Positions 28,282-37,542 are shown, numbered from the stretch's first letter. The stretch: DNA of 64,000 nucleotides from Lentisphaerae bacterium GWF2_49_21 (GCA_001804805.1 MHBH01000042.1:41256-105255), one strand, 5' to 3'. The notes: generated from the letters alone by a model not told the origin. Numbers and translations are program-made.

Positions 28282-29057
28282 TATTTCATCATCTCCTTGA
28301 GGACGGGCATCATGGTCTCATCCCAGACCACATAGCCGGGCTGGGCAAGATGTACCTGATCCTTCGAGTAGAGATCCGGTAGCACTTTGCCATTGGCATC
28401 TGTGAACTTTCCGGACATGTCCATGAATTTTACCGGTCCGGCCTCCAGCTTCGCCAGCATGCCGTTGATGATCTTGGTCCGGGCGCTCTGGGCCTCATTA
28501 CCCAGAGGCAGAACTCCCAGCAGGAGTATTTTTGACTTGGGGCACTTTGCCTGGATCTGTTTGAGAACCTCAGCAACGCCTTTTGCGATCTCCTCGTCAG
28601 TGCCAGTTCCTGTGAAGATGTTGTTTACGCCAATCATCAATACAACAACTTTAGGCTGGATGCCGTCAAGCGCTTCATGGTCAATACGCCAGAGAGTCTG
28701 ACGCGTGGTATCGCCGCCGATCCCGATGTTGAGCCCTTTAAGAGGCTTGTAGTTCTTCTCCCAGATTTCCTTTCCTGCACCGCTCCATCCCTTGGTAATG
28801 GAATCCCCAAAAAACAGAACATCGACATTGCCCTTCTTCGATTCCTTTACAAATCCAAAGTGTGTAGGCAGCCAGTATTTAGGAGCATCCTTCCAGAATC
28901 CCCAGGCAGGTTCCCATGCTTTCCCTTTGGGCGCAGGTCCGGCAATCATTTTTGCAGTTTCTTCCGCGGTGGGTTCGGCATAAACGGAGATGGAGGAAAG
29001 CAGCACAGATACTAATACTGCCTGACACCAGGAGAATGTTTTGAAAGTTTGTTTCAT
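28281..29057 (-). CDS. Secreted SGNH hydrolase (PAF-acetylhydrolase-like)
   Basis: A 258-residue exported esterase with signal peptide ending near SVYAEP. FFGDSITKGW near residue 86, IGIGGDTT, MIGVNNIF and KDQVHLAQPGY near 235 give all four SGNH blocks. Translationally coupled to the GH74-like gene, it probably removes acetyl groups from the same polysaccharide. Confidence 0.85.
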   Translation of the reverse strand: MKQTFKTFSWCQAVLVSVLLSSISVYAEPTAEETAKMIAGPAPKGKAWEPAWGFWKDAPKYWLPTHFGFVKESKKGNVDVLFFGDSITKGWSGAGKEIWEKNYKPLKGLNIGIGGDTTRQTLWRIDHEALDGIQPKVVVLMIGVNNIFTGTGTDEEIAKGVAEVLKQIQAKCPKSKILLLGVLPLGNEAQSARTKIINGMLAKLEAGPVKFMDMSGKFTDANGKVLPDLYSKDQVHLAQPGYVVWDETMMPVLKEMMK

Positions 29058-29150
29058 AAAATAGTCAATCCTTTCTTTTTGGTTTTCATTTTTTGAAAAA
29101 TTATGCTTTCCTCCAAAACCCCTTTCCCCTTTCAGACCAGCGCGCTAATT

Positions 29151-30701
29151 TTAATCCAGTTTACGGTATCCTACATCAAGACTGTCCAAGCGGGCAAGAT
29201 GCGGAACGAGCCGTCTTAGAAAACCACTGTAATCCTTTTCCGGTAAACTCCATGCGACTTCAGCAAGGGCGCAGGCACGGGGAAATGTCATATATTCCAG
29301 ATGTTTACGCTCCTTGATATATTGCGACCATATCTGACCTTGGACACCGATCACATATTTGCTCATGCCCGCTGGAACACCCTGCGGAACAGGCTCGAAA
29401 GAATAGACTTTTTCCAGCGGCAGCATCCCTCCTATGGCCAAAGGTTCTTTTGCCGGGTCACCCTGATAATAATCAAAATATGTGTACTGGTGCAATGATG
29501 CTATTACATGATGATGCGCATTGACAGCCGCTTCTAAACTCGAGGCTTTTTCCAGCCAGAACATTACAAGCGCCTTTGGTTCCGGTCCGCCCTCGAGAAT
29601 CTCATCCCAGCCGACAATAGAGCGGCCTTTGGAAGATAAATACTTCTCAATGCGGCGGATGAAATAACTTTGCAGCTTGTTGCCGTCTGAAAGATTTTCA
29701 TCTTTCATCCGTTTACGGCATTTCGGGCAATTTTCCCATGCGGTCTTGCGGCATTCGTCGCCGCCGATATGTATGTATTCGGACGGAAACAACTCGCAAA
29801 TCTCATCCAGGACACCGTTCAGAAACTCAAAAACCGCATCATTGCCAGCGCAGAAGTTATTATCCGAGTAGTCCCAATAATCCATGACTTCGTAAGGCCC
29901 TCCTGAGCATCCTAATTCAGGATAAGCCGCCAGAGCCGCCTGGCAATGCCCCGGCATTTCTATTTCCGGCACTACTTTTATATAATGCGCGGTCGCATAC
30001 TCAACGATTTCACGAACGTCATCCTGAGTGTAAAATCCTCCATACGGCTTATTGTCGAATTCACGCGGTTTCCGGTCGGCGCGGCCTATGACGGTCTTGT
30101 CGCGCCACGCCGCTATTTCACGTAACTTAGGATAGTGCCTGATATCTATCCGCCAGCCTGCGTTTTCAGTGAGATGCCAATGGAAAACATTATATTTATG
30201 AAGTGATATAAGGTCTATGAAACGCTTGACGTACTCCTTGCCGAACCAGTGACGGCCTTCGTCAAACATTATCCCCCTCCACCTGAAGCGGGGCCTGTCT
30301 GTAATCTTCACGCAAGGCAATGACCATGGCTCATCTTCCTTAAATGGAGAAAACACGGCTGGAGGCAGCAACTGACGGAGCGTCTGCACTCCGTAAAAAA
30401 GTCCGGTGCTTTCATTTGCGCGGATTATGATTTGCGCCTGGGTGACTTCAAGTGTATAACCTTCACTGCCAAGTTCCGGCGTGCGCTCAGACGCGTTGAG
30501 AATAATCTTGTCCGAAGGCGACGGTAATGCTTTTACGGGCAGAGCGTATCCGGTTGCTGGACGCAGATATGCGGCAAGCATTTCAGCGGGATGTTTTGCT
30601 GCCTCATCTGCATAGGTTATCGTCGAATCATACCTTAATACAAATACCCCTTGCCGCGGCTCAATATTTTCCGGACGGGGGATGATATTGTAATAGTTCA
30701 T
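29151..30701 (-). CDS. Beta-N-acetylhexosaminidase, GH20
   Basis: A 516-residue cytoplasmic enzyme (no signal peptide) that removes terminal N-acetylglucosamine or N-acetylgalactosamine. Residues 1-125 form the GH20b domain and 130-490 the barrel. Seen: RGIMFDEGRHWF, NVFHWHLTENAGWRID, the His of EIEMPGHCQAAL, and the catalytic pair in YIHIGGDECRK (Asp-Glu near 313). The barrel ends with GWDEILEGG and substrate-binding tryptophans. It is immediately adjacent to the upstream LigB-type gene (TAAATG), so the two form an operon. Confidence 0.92.
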   Translation of the reverse strand: MNYYNIIPRPENIEPRQGVFVLRYDSTITYADEAAKHPAEMLAAYLRPATGYALPVKALPSPSDKIILNASERTPELGSEGYTLEVTQAQIIIRANESTGLFYGVQTLRQLLPPAVFSPFKEDEPWSLPCVKITDRPRFRWRGIMFDEGRHWFGKEYVKRFIDLISLHKYNVFHWHLTENAGWRIDIRHYPKLREIAAWRDKTVIGRADRKPREFDNKPYGGFYTQDDVREIVEYATAHYIKVVPEIEMPGHCQAALAAYPELGCSGGPYEVMDYWDYSDNNFCAGNDAVFEFLNGVLDEICELFPSEYIHIGGDECRKTAWENCPKCRKRMKDENLSDGNKLQSYFIRRIEKYLSSKGRSIVGWDEILEGGPEPKALVMFWLEKASSLEAAVNAHHHVIASLHQYTYFDYYQGDPAKEPLAIGGMLPLEKVYSFEPVPQGVPAGMSKYVIGVQGQIWSQYIKERKHLEYMTFPRACALAEVAWSLPEKDYSGFLRRLVPHLARLDSLDVGYRKLD

Positions 30702-31595
30702 TTATTCCTTTCCATCAGATTGAATGGGCTCATAGACAGCTACGACCATGCCGTAGTAAGTGGGTACCTCATACGAGAGCAAGTCCACCTTCATCGGAAC
30801 GCAGTCAATTGCGCCGGCTAGGATCAGAGTCTGCCATAACGAATCCGACCAGGATTTCCTCAACATGTCGTCGCTTACGTCGAGTAGGCGGTTCAAGCGG
30901 TTTTTGGACACCGCGTCACAGTACAGCGCGTCGTACTGCGCTGCGGCAGGCGAGAAGCCGAAACGCTTGTGATTGCAATCGTGGGTGTGTCCCTGGTCCG
31001 CCGACGCAATCAGAGCCACGCGCTTGCCGGAGTCGCGGGCAACATCCGCGATGAGACGGCCGAAGCGCAGTAGCGCCTCGCGCGGCATGGCAGGAGAGGG
31101 GGTGACGACGACCAGTTCCGGCCGCGGCGTGGGATGGGGATGTACGGTGAACCAGAGCGGAATCGTAACACCATACTCCAGCCTCAGTTCGCCGTTCTCA
31201 CCGGCTGCGCGCACAACTGGAAAATCTGCACCGGCGGCAGACAACAGCGTTTCAGCAAGCTTCACGTCACACGCGAAATGGTCGCTGATGCAGCGCCCCC
31301 CCGGTACTTCCAGTCCTCCGAAGGCATTGGCGGCCGTCCCAACCGTCATCGTGGCTTCTCCCATGTGAGGGAACTGCGTCCGGATACCTTGGCTGGTTTC
31401 CGCAATGGCCATGCCCTGAAACGTGTGAACGCAGTCCGGGCTCAGCAGGATGACCGTCTCCGCGCGCGTTGCCGCGAACCGGCGTCCCACCTCTTCCATC
31501 GCAGCGCGCGTTTTTACCATCACGGCGGGATCCTCGGCTATCTCGGCAATGACATCCGGTCCGTGCGGCAGGATCGCTTCAAATACAAGACTCAC
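30702..31595 (-). CDS. LigB-type class III extradiol dioxygenase superfamily protein
   Basis: A 297-residue protein of the LigB/AMMECR1-associated fold. Candidate metal ligands are His in ILPHGPDV (residue about 11) and SPDCVHTF (about 56). The family pattern ASADQGHTHD and the end EVPTYYGMVVAVYEP are also visible. Non-aromatic members exist, so dioxygenase activity is not assured. Base composition is clearly richer in G+C than the flanking genes, like the amidohydrolase upstream, which suggests joint acquisition. It is 18 bases downstream of that gene. Confidence 0.7.
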   Translation of the reverse strand: MSLVFEAILPHGPDVIAEIAEDPAVMVKTRAAMEEVGRRFAATRAETVILLSPDCVHTFQGMAIAETSQGIRTQFPHMGEATMTVGTAANAFGGLEVPGGRCISDHFACDVKLAETLLSAAGADFPVVRAAGENGELRLEYGVTIPLWFTVHPHPTPRPELVVVTPSPAMPREALLRFGRLIADVARDSGKRVALIASADQGHTHDCNHKRFGFSPAAAQYDALYCDAVSKNRLNRLLDVSDDMLRKSWSDSLWQTLILAGAIDCVPMKVDLLSYEVPTYYGMVVAVYEPIQSDGKE

Positions 31596-31613
31596 GGGGT
31601 GTGCTCCTTCGGT

Positions 31614-32438
31614 TCAGGGTTTCAAAAACCGCATCAGATTGCGGCCGTATATCTTCTCCCGCGTCTTCGGGCCGACATCCAACGCGTCGTAGATGGCATT
31701 GTCGGTCTTGATCCATTTTGCGGCCGCTGCTGCAAGGTACACGGCCCGATTGTCGGTGCCAAAAAGGAGATTGTCGGCTATCTCATAACCGATGGTGTGT
31801 ATCTTGGTGAGTGCCTCGCGACGGTAGATGGGCGGCGTGCCTGGCGTCAGGTCGATGAACATCTCGCAAGAAACCGATGGCCGGCGTTTCCGGGTAGCAA
31901 GAAACTTGCCGTAGGTCGCAAGGCATTCGTCGATCCACGGCCAGGAGATGTGCGCCAACGCAAACCGGATTCCGGGTACGTCGATCATAGCCTCGAACTC
32001 GACGGGGCGGCAGTACTTGCTTGACGGTGTGCTGTCCCACAGAATCCCCGAGTGAAAGAGCAGAGGCTTTCCGGTTCTGGCGATCGCACGGTACGTGTCC
32101 ATGGCAACCGCGTCGCCCGGATAAAAGTGATTGCAGATAACTTTGAAACCCATGACCCCTCGTGCTGCGGCCATGCGGACCTGGCGTATCGCGTCCTTCT
32201 CCGTCGGGTCGATCCAGTAGAACGGGAACAGCGTCAAAGTGCCGGATGTCCACTGGAGCAGACAATCCAAGCGTTCTTTAGTCGACGTCGGTCCGGGGAA
32301 TCCGTCCGCAAACGCCTCCGGGGCCGGCGAGATCAGCACGCCGCCGTCCACCCCTGCGGCCTTCATCGCTGCCAGCAGGGCGGTTTGATCCACTTGACGG
32401 CTGAAGATATGTACGTGACTGTCGTAAATATGGTTCAT
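31614..32438 (-). CDS. Amidohydrolase-family metal-dependent hydrolase
   Basis: A 274-residue TIM-barrel hydrolase of the Amidohydro_2 type. Metal-binding residues are visible: YDSHVHIF (HxH) at residues 6-10, LLFHSG near 135, LAHISWPW near 165 and the Asp of LLFGTDNR near 228. Such enzymes hydrolyse lactones or decarboxylate small acids. G+C-rich codon use is shared with the LigB-type neighbour. No signal peptide. Confidence 0.8.
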   Translation of the reverse strand: MNHIYDSHVHIFSRQVDQTALLAAMKAAGVDGGVLISPAPEAFADGFPGPTSTKERLDCLLQWTSGTLTLFPFYWIDPTEKDAIRQVRMAAARGVMGFKVICNHFYPGDAVAMDTYRAIARTGKPLLFHSGILWDSTPSSKYCRPVEFEAMIDVPGIRFALAHISWPWIDECLATYGKFLATRKRRPSVSCEMFIDLTPGTPPIYRREALTKIHTIGYEIADNLLFGTDNRAVYLAAAAAKWIKTDNAIYDALDVGPKTREKIYGRNLMRFLKP

Positions 32439-32527
32439 TCTAAATCCCCTTTGCAGGTGCCCCTGATTTGATGGCTTGTTGTGGACCCGGCCGACTGTTG
32501 CATCTTGTCATATATATGTGCCTTCAT

Positions 32528-33121
32528 TCACGGGCTTTCATGCAGTTCGACATTATCCAGATAGACCTTTTCAGTGAATCCGGATATCCTTGATTTCAAT
32601 ATGAAATGAATGGCCACGACTTTGTCCAGATCCTTGGATTCGCTTATGTCCAGTGATACTTCAGTCCATGCTTCTTCCTTCCCTTCAACTGACTTCCCCT
32701 GGTACCAGTTCCACTTGTCGCCTGTCTGCACGGCGAGATAGGCTTCCAGATACGTAGAATGCTGTGTCAGGTAGAATTTAGCTGTAAGCTTCTTGTAGCC
32801 CGACCAGTCTTCTGGTTTTGCATAAAATGATTTCTCGGCACGACCTGCCGCTTCAAACTTTTCCGTGCTACTTTCAATTGATATTTCAAGGGATCCTTTT
32901 CCAGTGTTCGCCTTCCTGTCGGACTGTGCGACCGCCTTTATGAAAGGATAATTTTTCTTCTCTGATTCAAAGGTTATGGGAGTCCATCCTTCGGCATCAC
33001 CTTCTTTTTCCCAGTCGAATATCCTTTTGCCGGAGCTTTTTTTCTCCTGGCTTGTTACATCAGGAAGAAAAACGGCAAGAAAAACAAGAGCAAGGCTCAA
33101 GGTTAACACTCGAATACGCAT
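32528..33121 (-). CDS. Secreted stand-alone carbohydrate-binding-like domain
   Basis: A 197-residue exported protein: signal peptide MRIRVLTLSLALVFLAVFLPDVTSQ, then one jelly-roll domain (DWEKEGDAEGW..., GRAEKSFYAKPEDWSGYKKL, TGDKWNWYQGK, EAWTEVSLDISESKDLDKV, KVYLDNVEL). The same domain interrupts the propeller at 15409-18099 (residues 203-372), where GRVQKSIGGKDFSKYKKM and KVYLDTVIL are equivalents. It may bind glycan on its own or together with the pseudopilins encoded upstream. A GTAAATATTCACTG-type site lies upstream. Confidence 0.7.
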   Translation of the reverse strand: MRIRVLTLSLALVFLAVFLPDVTSQEKKSSGKRIFDWEKEGDAEGWTPITFESEKKNYPFIKAVAQSDRKANTGKGSLEISIESSTEKFEAAGRAEKSFYAKPEDWSGYKKLTAKFYLTQHSTYLEAYLAVQTGDKWNWYQGKSVEGKEEAWTEVSLDISESKDLDKVVAIHFILKSRISGFTEKVYLDNVELHESP

Positions 33122-33181
33122 AAGGTTCTTCCTTTCATGGTACGTATTCAGTAAACTATGTCGTTTGCTTAATCCGTACTT

Positions 33182-33195
33182 CAGTGAATATTTAC
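33182..33195. promoter_or_regulatory. Half-site CAGTGAATATTTAC
   Basis: Fourteen bases identical to one arm of the perfect hairpin at 62647-62678. It lies about 60 bases upstream of the 32528-33121 gene, in the gap after the pseudopilin at 33222. It is a candidate regulator site. Confidence 0.4.
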
Positions 33196-33221
33196 TTCAA
33201 AAGATCATTCCTATAATCTAC

Positions 33222-34007
33222 TTACTCGTGCACTGGGGTGGACGGAGGGGACCATAGCAGGTAGAATCCGGCATCGGCCCCAAGCCCCAAGCCCTTGGAT
33301 GTACGTGGAGGTCTTCTTAATTCTATATGCCCGTCAAGGAAGAGTATGTTCTGGGATTCGAGATATCCACTTTTCTTGCGATGGTTGTTGGCGTAGCTGG
33401 CGGTCAGATCCGTAAAATCGGTGCATGTGTCCTTGACGATTTCCTTTTGTGCAGCGGTCATTGGGTTACCGAAAGTTCCACTAATAGTCCCGCTGGTAAG
33501 CATAAGGAGTTTGTATGTTCGCGGATCCCAGTACCCTCCCCAGGTGGTGTAGTCCGTCATCGTATAGAAATATGAACTCCTGCTGTTATATGTCTGCATC
33601 CAGTATTTATAGGCATTTTTACCGGTGTAGCCGGAGAGAGGGCATTGTGCGATCTCCTTGGTGAGATTGTAAGGTGTCATCTTCCCCCACATTGTGTCAA
33701 GGTAGCTCTTATATCCCCTGCCACTTCCATCTGGTGCGGGATTGTCGTATCTGGCGCTGTACCAGATGTCCGCATTGTAAGGCGGAATGGTTGCGTCAAA
33801 ATCGATCGCATAGGTTGTGGCTATTGTGCCTATGTTCTTCAGATTGTTGGAGCACATTATTACCAACGCCGACTTTTTTGCATTGGCCAATGCCGGAAGC
33901 AGAAGACTGCACAGGATTAAGATTATCGCACATACCACTAGAAGTTCGATCAGGGTAAACGGTAATGGTTTAGTATTTGAAAATTGACGTTTCAAAAATT
34001 TATCCAT
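33222..34007 (-). CDS. Pseudopilin, H-X9-DG type
   Basis: A 261-residue pilin-like protein. [27 protein letters not shown] has Pro before the mature Phe and an unusual helix with Cys and no second IIA. The C-terminus has NHRKKSGYLESQNILFLDGHIELRR, a longer variant of the His-DG motif. It is the last of four pseudopilin genes in a row (33222-36517). GGAG precedes the start. Confidence 0.82.
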   Translation of the reverse strand: MDKFLKRQFSNTKPLPFTLIELLVVCAIILILCSLLLPALANAKKSALVIMCSNNLKNIGTIATTYAIDFDATIPPYNADIWYSARYDNPAPDGSGRGYKSYLDTMWGKMTPYNLTKEIAQCPLSGYTGKNAYKYWMQTYNSRSSYFYTMTDYTTWGGYWDPRTYKLLMLTSGTISGTFGNPMTAAQKEIVKDTCTDFTDLTASYANNHRKKSGYLESQNILFLDGHIELRRPPRTSKGLGLGADAGFYLLWSPPSTPVHE

Positions 34008-34028
34008 ATCTTAATTCTCCTCTTGTTT

Positions 34029-34886
34029 TCAGTTAGGATTCCCCATCTCGTAGATGCTTTTGATTTCACTGCCGGTCATTGTGCGTCCAAAATATCCGAC
34101 TTCATCAATTGCTCCAAAGAAAGGATACGTGTTGCCGTTATCACCGCCGATGCCAATCAAGAGATGTTTTCCTGAGTCCGTCGGTTTATACTTGCCGACA
34201 GTATCCTTTTTCAATACCCCGTTCAAATATGTCTTGAATTTACCAGTAGAGCCTTCCCAGTTAGGCACGGTTGTGTTTTCATACGTTATTGCAACAAATG
34301 TCCATTCATCTTTCACAGGATCGGTCAGATCGTTTAAAGACCATCCATAAGTCCATGCGACCCTCGTGCGCCATACGTTGCCAGTGCCGGCATAGATCGC
34401 GTAGCCCATATATTGCCACGAATCTTTATAATCCCGGTGGGATACTACAGCCCTGTAATCAGAACCATCTTTCGGTTTGCACCAGGCAAAGAGAGTAAAG
34501 TTATCCGTTAAGAGCAACTGGTCGTATCCACAGTCTATTTTCTCGGAGGTGCTTCCTGAGAAATAGACGCCTTCCTTTCCCCAACGCCCTTTTCCTTTCT
34601 CATTTTTGACATTGGAATAGGTTCCATCAAATATGCTTACATCGTAGAATGTCGTATATTCTGTCCCTGTAGCCTGATTCACCAGTTTGGCTGTTGATCC
34701 GCTGTCGAAAGTATAATATGCAAGACTTGTCGGATCTTTGCTTATTGTACTTGAGAATCCGGCCCATCTTGTCTTTTTCGCATTCTTTTTGGCCGAAGAG
34801 AGCGCCGGCAGGATTAAAGCTGCAAGAATCGCGATTATTCCAATGACGACAAGCAGTTCGACAAGTGTGAAAGTTTTTCTATGCAT
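34029..34886 (-). CDS. Pseudopilin fused to a LamG/concanavalin-like lectin domain
   Basis: A 285-residue protein. The N-terminus [29 protein letters not shown] is a pilin helix. Instead of the usual globular part with H-x9-DG, residues 50-285 form a LamG-type lectin domain (LAYYTFDSG..., FTLFAWCKPKDG, WTFVAITYENT, GKFKTYLNGVL, FFGAIDEVGYFGRTMTGSEI). It would display a glycan-binding domain on a pseudopilus tip or on the membrane. It is 22 bases upstream of the next pseudopilin. Confidence 0.82.
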   Translation of the reverse strand: MHRKTFTLVELLVVIGIIAILAALILPALSSAKKNAKKTRWAGFSSTISKDPTSLAYYTFDSGSTAKLVNQATGTEYTTFYDVSIFDGTYSNVKNEKGKGRWGKEGVYFSGSTSEKIDCGYDQLLLTDNFTLFAWCKPKDGSDYRAVVSHRDYKDSWQYMGYAIYAGTGNVWRTRVAWTYGWSLNDLTDPVKDEWTFVAITYENTTVPNWEGSTGKFKTYLNGVLKKDTVGKYKPTDSGKHLLIGIGGDNGNTYPFFGAIDEVGYFGRTMTGSEIKSIYEMGNPN

Positions 34887-34902
34887 TTTAAGTATGTCCT
34901 AA

Positions 34903-35709
34903 TTAATTCGGATTCGTGTGGCCGAATAAATCTCCCGTGTTCCCTTTTAATTCCAGCCATGAGAAAGAATCTACATGTCCGTCGATAAAACAGACATTTG
35001 AGCTGGTAAATGGATGTCTTGCCGGGGATGCCTGGAGGTTCCAGCCAACATAATTTGTCCAATCGCTGCATGGGCAGTTGATGTAGCATGGACGGATATT
35101 GTCGCCCTGGCTGAGGATCTTGGAATAATATTTGTCGCGTGATTCCCCAAGCAGCAGCAGGCTGGCTCTTTTTTTGCCAAACTTGATGGCTTTTCCCTGG
35201 TTGAATCCTATATGCGAGTGATTAACTCCATAGCTTCCGCCATTGACCCAGAATGTGGAGTGGTTGCGTTCCGCAGTAGGACAGGCCAGGATGCCTGTTC
35301 TTGCCCAGCCTTTATCAGTGGGATTGGTGTAACCGGTATATCCGGCCCACGTCGCCTGCATATAGCCGTTATCGACCAGAATACGCGGCCAGTAATAGCT
35401 GTCGCCCTGGTTTTTCTCCGGAGGAGACCATCCATCCCAGTCCCCTGAGTAGGAATGGAATGTCTGTCCGACCTGCCTCAAATTGCTTGCGCATAGCGTC
35501 TTGAAGGCCTGTTGCTTTGCCAGGGACAACGACGGAAGAAGAAGTGCCGCGAGGATTGCGATGATCGCAATGACCACGAGTAACTCGATTAGGGTAAATC
35601 GAGTTACTCTCGCCGTCGTCCTCGTCCGTCGCGACGGACTCGTGGCTACGGCGGGCGCAGCCACCAGCAGATCGATGAGTGTAAAAGTTTTTTGATGCAT
35701 TCTAATCAT
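34903..35709 (-). CDS. Pseudopilin with duplicated FTLI(E/D)LL start, H-X9-DG type
   Basis: A protein of about 268 residues. [11 protein letters not shown] is followed by 20 Arg/Thr-rich residues ([20 protein letters not shown]) and then the full [24 protein letters not shown]. The extra DNA has the perfect palindrome GTCCGTCGCGACGGAC (35624-35639) and a 13-base inverted copy of the native FTLIELL codons (35578-35609). The C-terminal motif is [21 protein letters not shown]. The start at 35709 follows the upstream stop by eight bases and has AAGGGC before it; a longer frame overlaps the neighbour. It is a tandem paralogue of 35717-36517. Confidence 0.82.
   Translation of the reverse strand: MIRMHQKTFTLIDLLVAAPAVATSPSRRTRTTARVTRFTLIELLVVIAIIAILAALLLPSLSLAKQQAFKTLCASNLRQVGQTFHSYSGDWDGWSPPEKNQGDSYYWPRILVDNGYMQATWAGYTGYTNPTDKGWARTGILACPTAERNHSTFWVNGGSYGVNHSHIGFNQGKAIKFGKKRASLLLLGESRDKYYSKILSQGDNIRPCYINCPCSDWTNYVGWNLQASPARHPFTSSNVCFIDGHVDSFSWLELKGNTGDLFGHTNPN
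35578..35639. repeat. Palindromic insert inside pseudopilin 34903-35709
   Basis: A 13-base perfect inverted repeat with six-base loop (35578-35609) lies next to the palindrome at 35624-35639. It lies in frame between two copies of the FTLIELL codons. Confidence 0.8.
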
Positions 35710-35716
35710 GCCCTTG

Positions 35717-36517
35717 TTAATTCGGATTCGTGTGACCGAAAAGATCGCCCGTCTGCTGCCATATTTCTTTCCAGGAATAACTGTCAATGTGTCCATCCAT
35801 ATAGCATATGTTTGAGCTTGTGAAAGGATGCCTCACAGATGTGGCCTCAGGTTCCCATCTTGAGGGAGATCCCCCCCATTTGCCATCGCAAGAGCAATAG
35901 ATATATGCAGGACGCAGATTGTCCTCCTTGGAGGGATTGAGGGAATAGGGATGGTCGCGGGTTTCTGCAAGCATCAGCAGTGAGCCTCTTTTCTTGCTGA
36001 TCTTGGGAGATTTGGTTGAAGAATACCCTATATGGCTGGCGTTTATCCCATAGCTTCCTCCGTTCCCCCAGAAAGTGGCATGCTTTTCTGCGGACGGACA
36101 GAAGAGGATTCCGGATTTTGCCCATCCATTCTGTGGATTGTAATATGAAAATGTCACATCCATGTATCCGCCATTGTTCAACATGTGCGTCCACCACTGG
36201 TAGTTCACGCCGACAAGACCAGGCAGATTATCATCCCAGTCACCTGCATAGGAATGGAAGGTCTGTCCAACCTGCCTCAAATTGCTTGCACATAGCGTTT
36301 TTGTAGCCTGCTGCTTTGCCAGGTTCAACGATGGAAGAAGAAGTGCCGCAAGGATTGCGATGATCGCAATAACGACCAACAGTTCGATAAGTGTAAACAC
36401 TTTTCGAGCTTGCCTTCGCTTCTGGCAGAATTGCCAGTTAGCTACGGCTGGCACAGTAAGCAATTCAATCAGGGTAAACCTATTTTCGATTTTCGATTTT
36501 CGATTTATGATTTTCAT
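35717..36517 (-). CDS. Pseudopilin with duplicated FTLIELL start, H-X9-DG type
   Basis: A 266-residue protein. [11 protein letters not shown] is followed by [18 protein letters not shown] and then [24 protein letters not shown]. The extra DNA contains TGGCA/TGCCA and AAGTGT/ACACTT inverted repeats and the GCCGTAGC...GCGAAGGC pattern of intergenic elements. The leader before the first motif is a perfect threefold seven-base repeat (TTTTCGA, 36483-36503). The C-terminus [21 protein letters not shown] matches its downstream neighbour. GGAG precedes the start. Confidence 0.82.
   Translation of the reverse strand: MKIINRKSKIENRFTLIELLTVPAVANWQFCQKRRQARKVFTLIELLVVIAIIAILAALLLPSLNLAKQQATKTLCASNLRQVGQTFHSYAGDWDDNLPGLVGVNYQWWTHMLNNGGYMDVTFSYYNPQNGWAKSGILFCPSAEKHATFWGNGGSYGINASHIGYSSTKSPKISKKRGSLLMLAETRDHPYSLNPSKEDNLRPAYIYCSCDGKWGGSPSRWEPEATSVRHPFTSSNICYMDGHIDSYSWKEIWQQTGDLFGHTNPN
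36389..36436. repeat. Palindromic insert inside pseudopilin 35717-36517
   Basis: AAGTGT-AA-ACACTT (36389-36402) and TGGCA-GAAT-TGCCA (36423-36436) lie in frame between two FTLIELL-coding copies. Confidence 0.7.
36483..36503. repeat. Heptanucleotide tandem repeat, TTTTCGA x3
   Basis: Three perfect seven-base units in the leader-peptide codons of the pseudopilin at 35717-36517. Confidence 0.9.
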
Positions 36518-36549
36518 ATGAAGTCTCCAGCAAAGTATCTTGCCAAAAC

Positions 36550-37497
36550 CTAGAAATCAGGTGCATGCACCTTCGGGCTGTATACGGCCAGCTTGTGCTT
36601 CCTGTTGTCATTCAGCTCATTCACTATCAGATTTACAACCAGTGCTGCAACCTTCTTGGTGTCAAAGGTGATTGTCCATAGGTAATCGAGTATGTAGGAC
36701 CCATCGCATCCTACCACTAGGACGTCTTCGGGGACCCGAATCCCATTATGCTGAAGTTCAGATAAAAACAGCAGCGCATCGATGTCATTGGAACAGAAAA
36801 CTGCATTGATATCCTTTTTCCTGTAGCGTTCGACAATGGTGTTGAAATCAGAAAAATATTTTTCAGTTTCCGGCGTGACAAGCCGGACACCCGCCTCCTT
36901 GAGGTATGAATCAATATGGGTGAATTTCATCTCGTAGTTTATCTTGGAGGCGTGCGTACAGTATATTGCGATCTTCTTTAGACCGCGCGACAGCACCTTT
37001 TCCGTTATCAATGAATATGCTGACTTGAAGTCGAATGACAGGTTGGAGGCCAGATTTGATGAAGCCTTGTTGCCGTTTATTGTCAGGACAGGCCCCTTCT
37101 GCACAAGCTTGTAGATGTCGTTCTTGTCAGTTGAACAGAGGATGGTCGCACAGGCGTAGATAGTGCTGTTCGCGTTGTTTATGGCATCGATATATCTGCA
37201 TGGTACTACAAGGAATCCCTTGTCATTGAACTGGGTATAAATGTCCTGGAAGAGGGCGCCGAAGAAAGGGGTTTCAAGTTCGGGCAGGCTTACGGATATA
37301 ATTTTCAGGGATTTGGCCCTGAGGGCCTGTGCGATCGGGTTCGGCCTGTAGTTGAGCCGTTCGGCGATCTTCAGGACATGATCTTTGATATAAGGCCTTA
37401 CTGAATCATCTCCGTTGAAGACCTTGCTTGCGGTCTTTACGGCGACGTTCGCCTCTTTTGCAATGTCCGACAAAGTCACATTTGCCTTCATTATCAT
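36550..37497 (-). CDS. LacI-family transcriptional regulator, probable owner of the TACTATCGATAGTA regulon
   Basis: A 315-residue regulator. The helix-turn-helix is [23 protein letters not shown]; the hinge [16 protein letters not shown] is followed by a PBP-like sensor ([22 protein letters not shown]). Its own promoter carries the operator variant ATACTATCGATAGCAT exactly where four other promoters carry theirs, which points to autoregulation and control of those genes. A second ATG six bases downstream is possible. It is upstream of four pseudopilin genes on the same strand with a 32-base gap. Confidence 0.88.
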   Translation of the reverse strand: MIMKANVTLSDIAKEANVAVKTASKVFNGDDSVRPYIKDHVLKIAERLNYRPNPIAQALRAKSLKIISVSLPELETPFFGALFQDIYTQFNDKGFLVVPCRYIDAINNANSTIYACATILCSTDKNDIYKLVQKGPVLTINGNKASSNLASNLSFDFKSAYSLITEKVLSRGLKKIAIYCTHASKINYEMKFTHIDSYLKEAGVRLVTPETEKYFSDFNTIVERYRKKDINAVFCSNDIDALLFLSELQHNGIRVPEDVLVVGCDGSYILDYLWTITFDTKKVAALVVNLIVNELNDNRKHKLAVYSPKVHAPDF

Positions 37498-37542
37498 ATT
37501 TTATACCCCTTATACTCCGTTAATATGCCTGCGATGATAAAT

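Noticed and set aside
31134..32024. A 296-codon plus-strand frame
   Set aside because: Long antisense frames are expected in G+C-rich DNA; the LigB and amidohydrolase genes explain this stretch.
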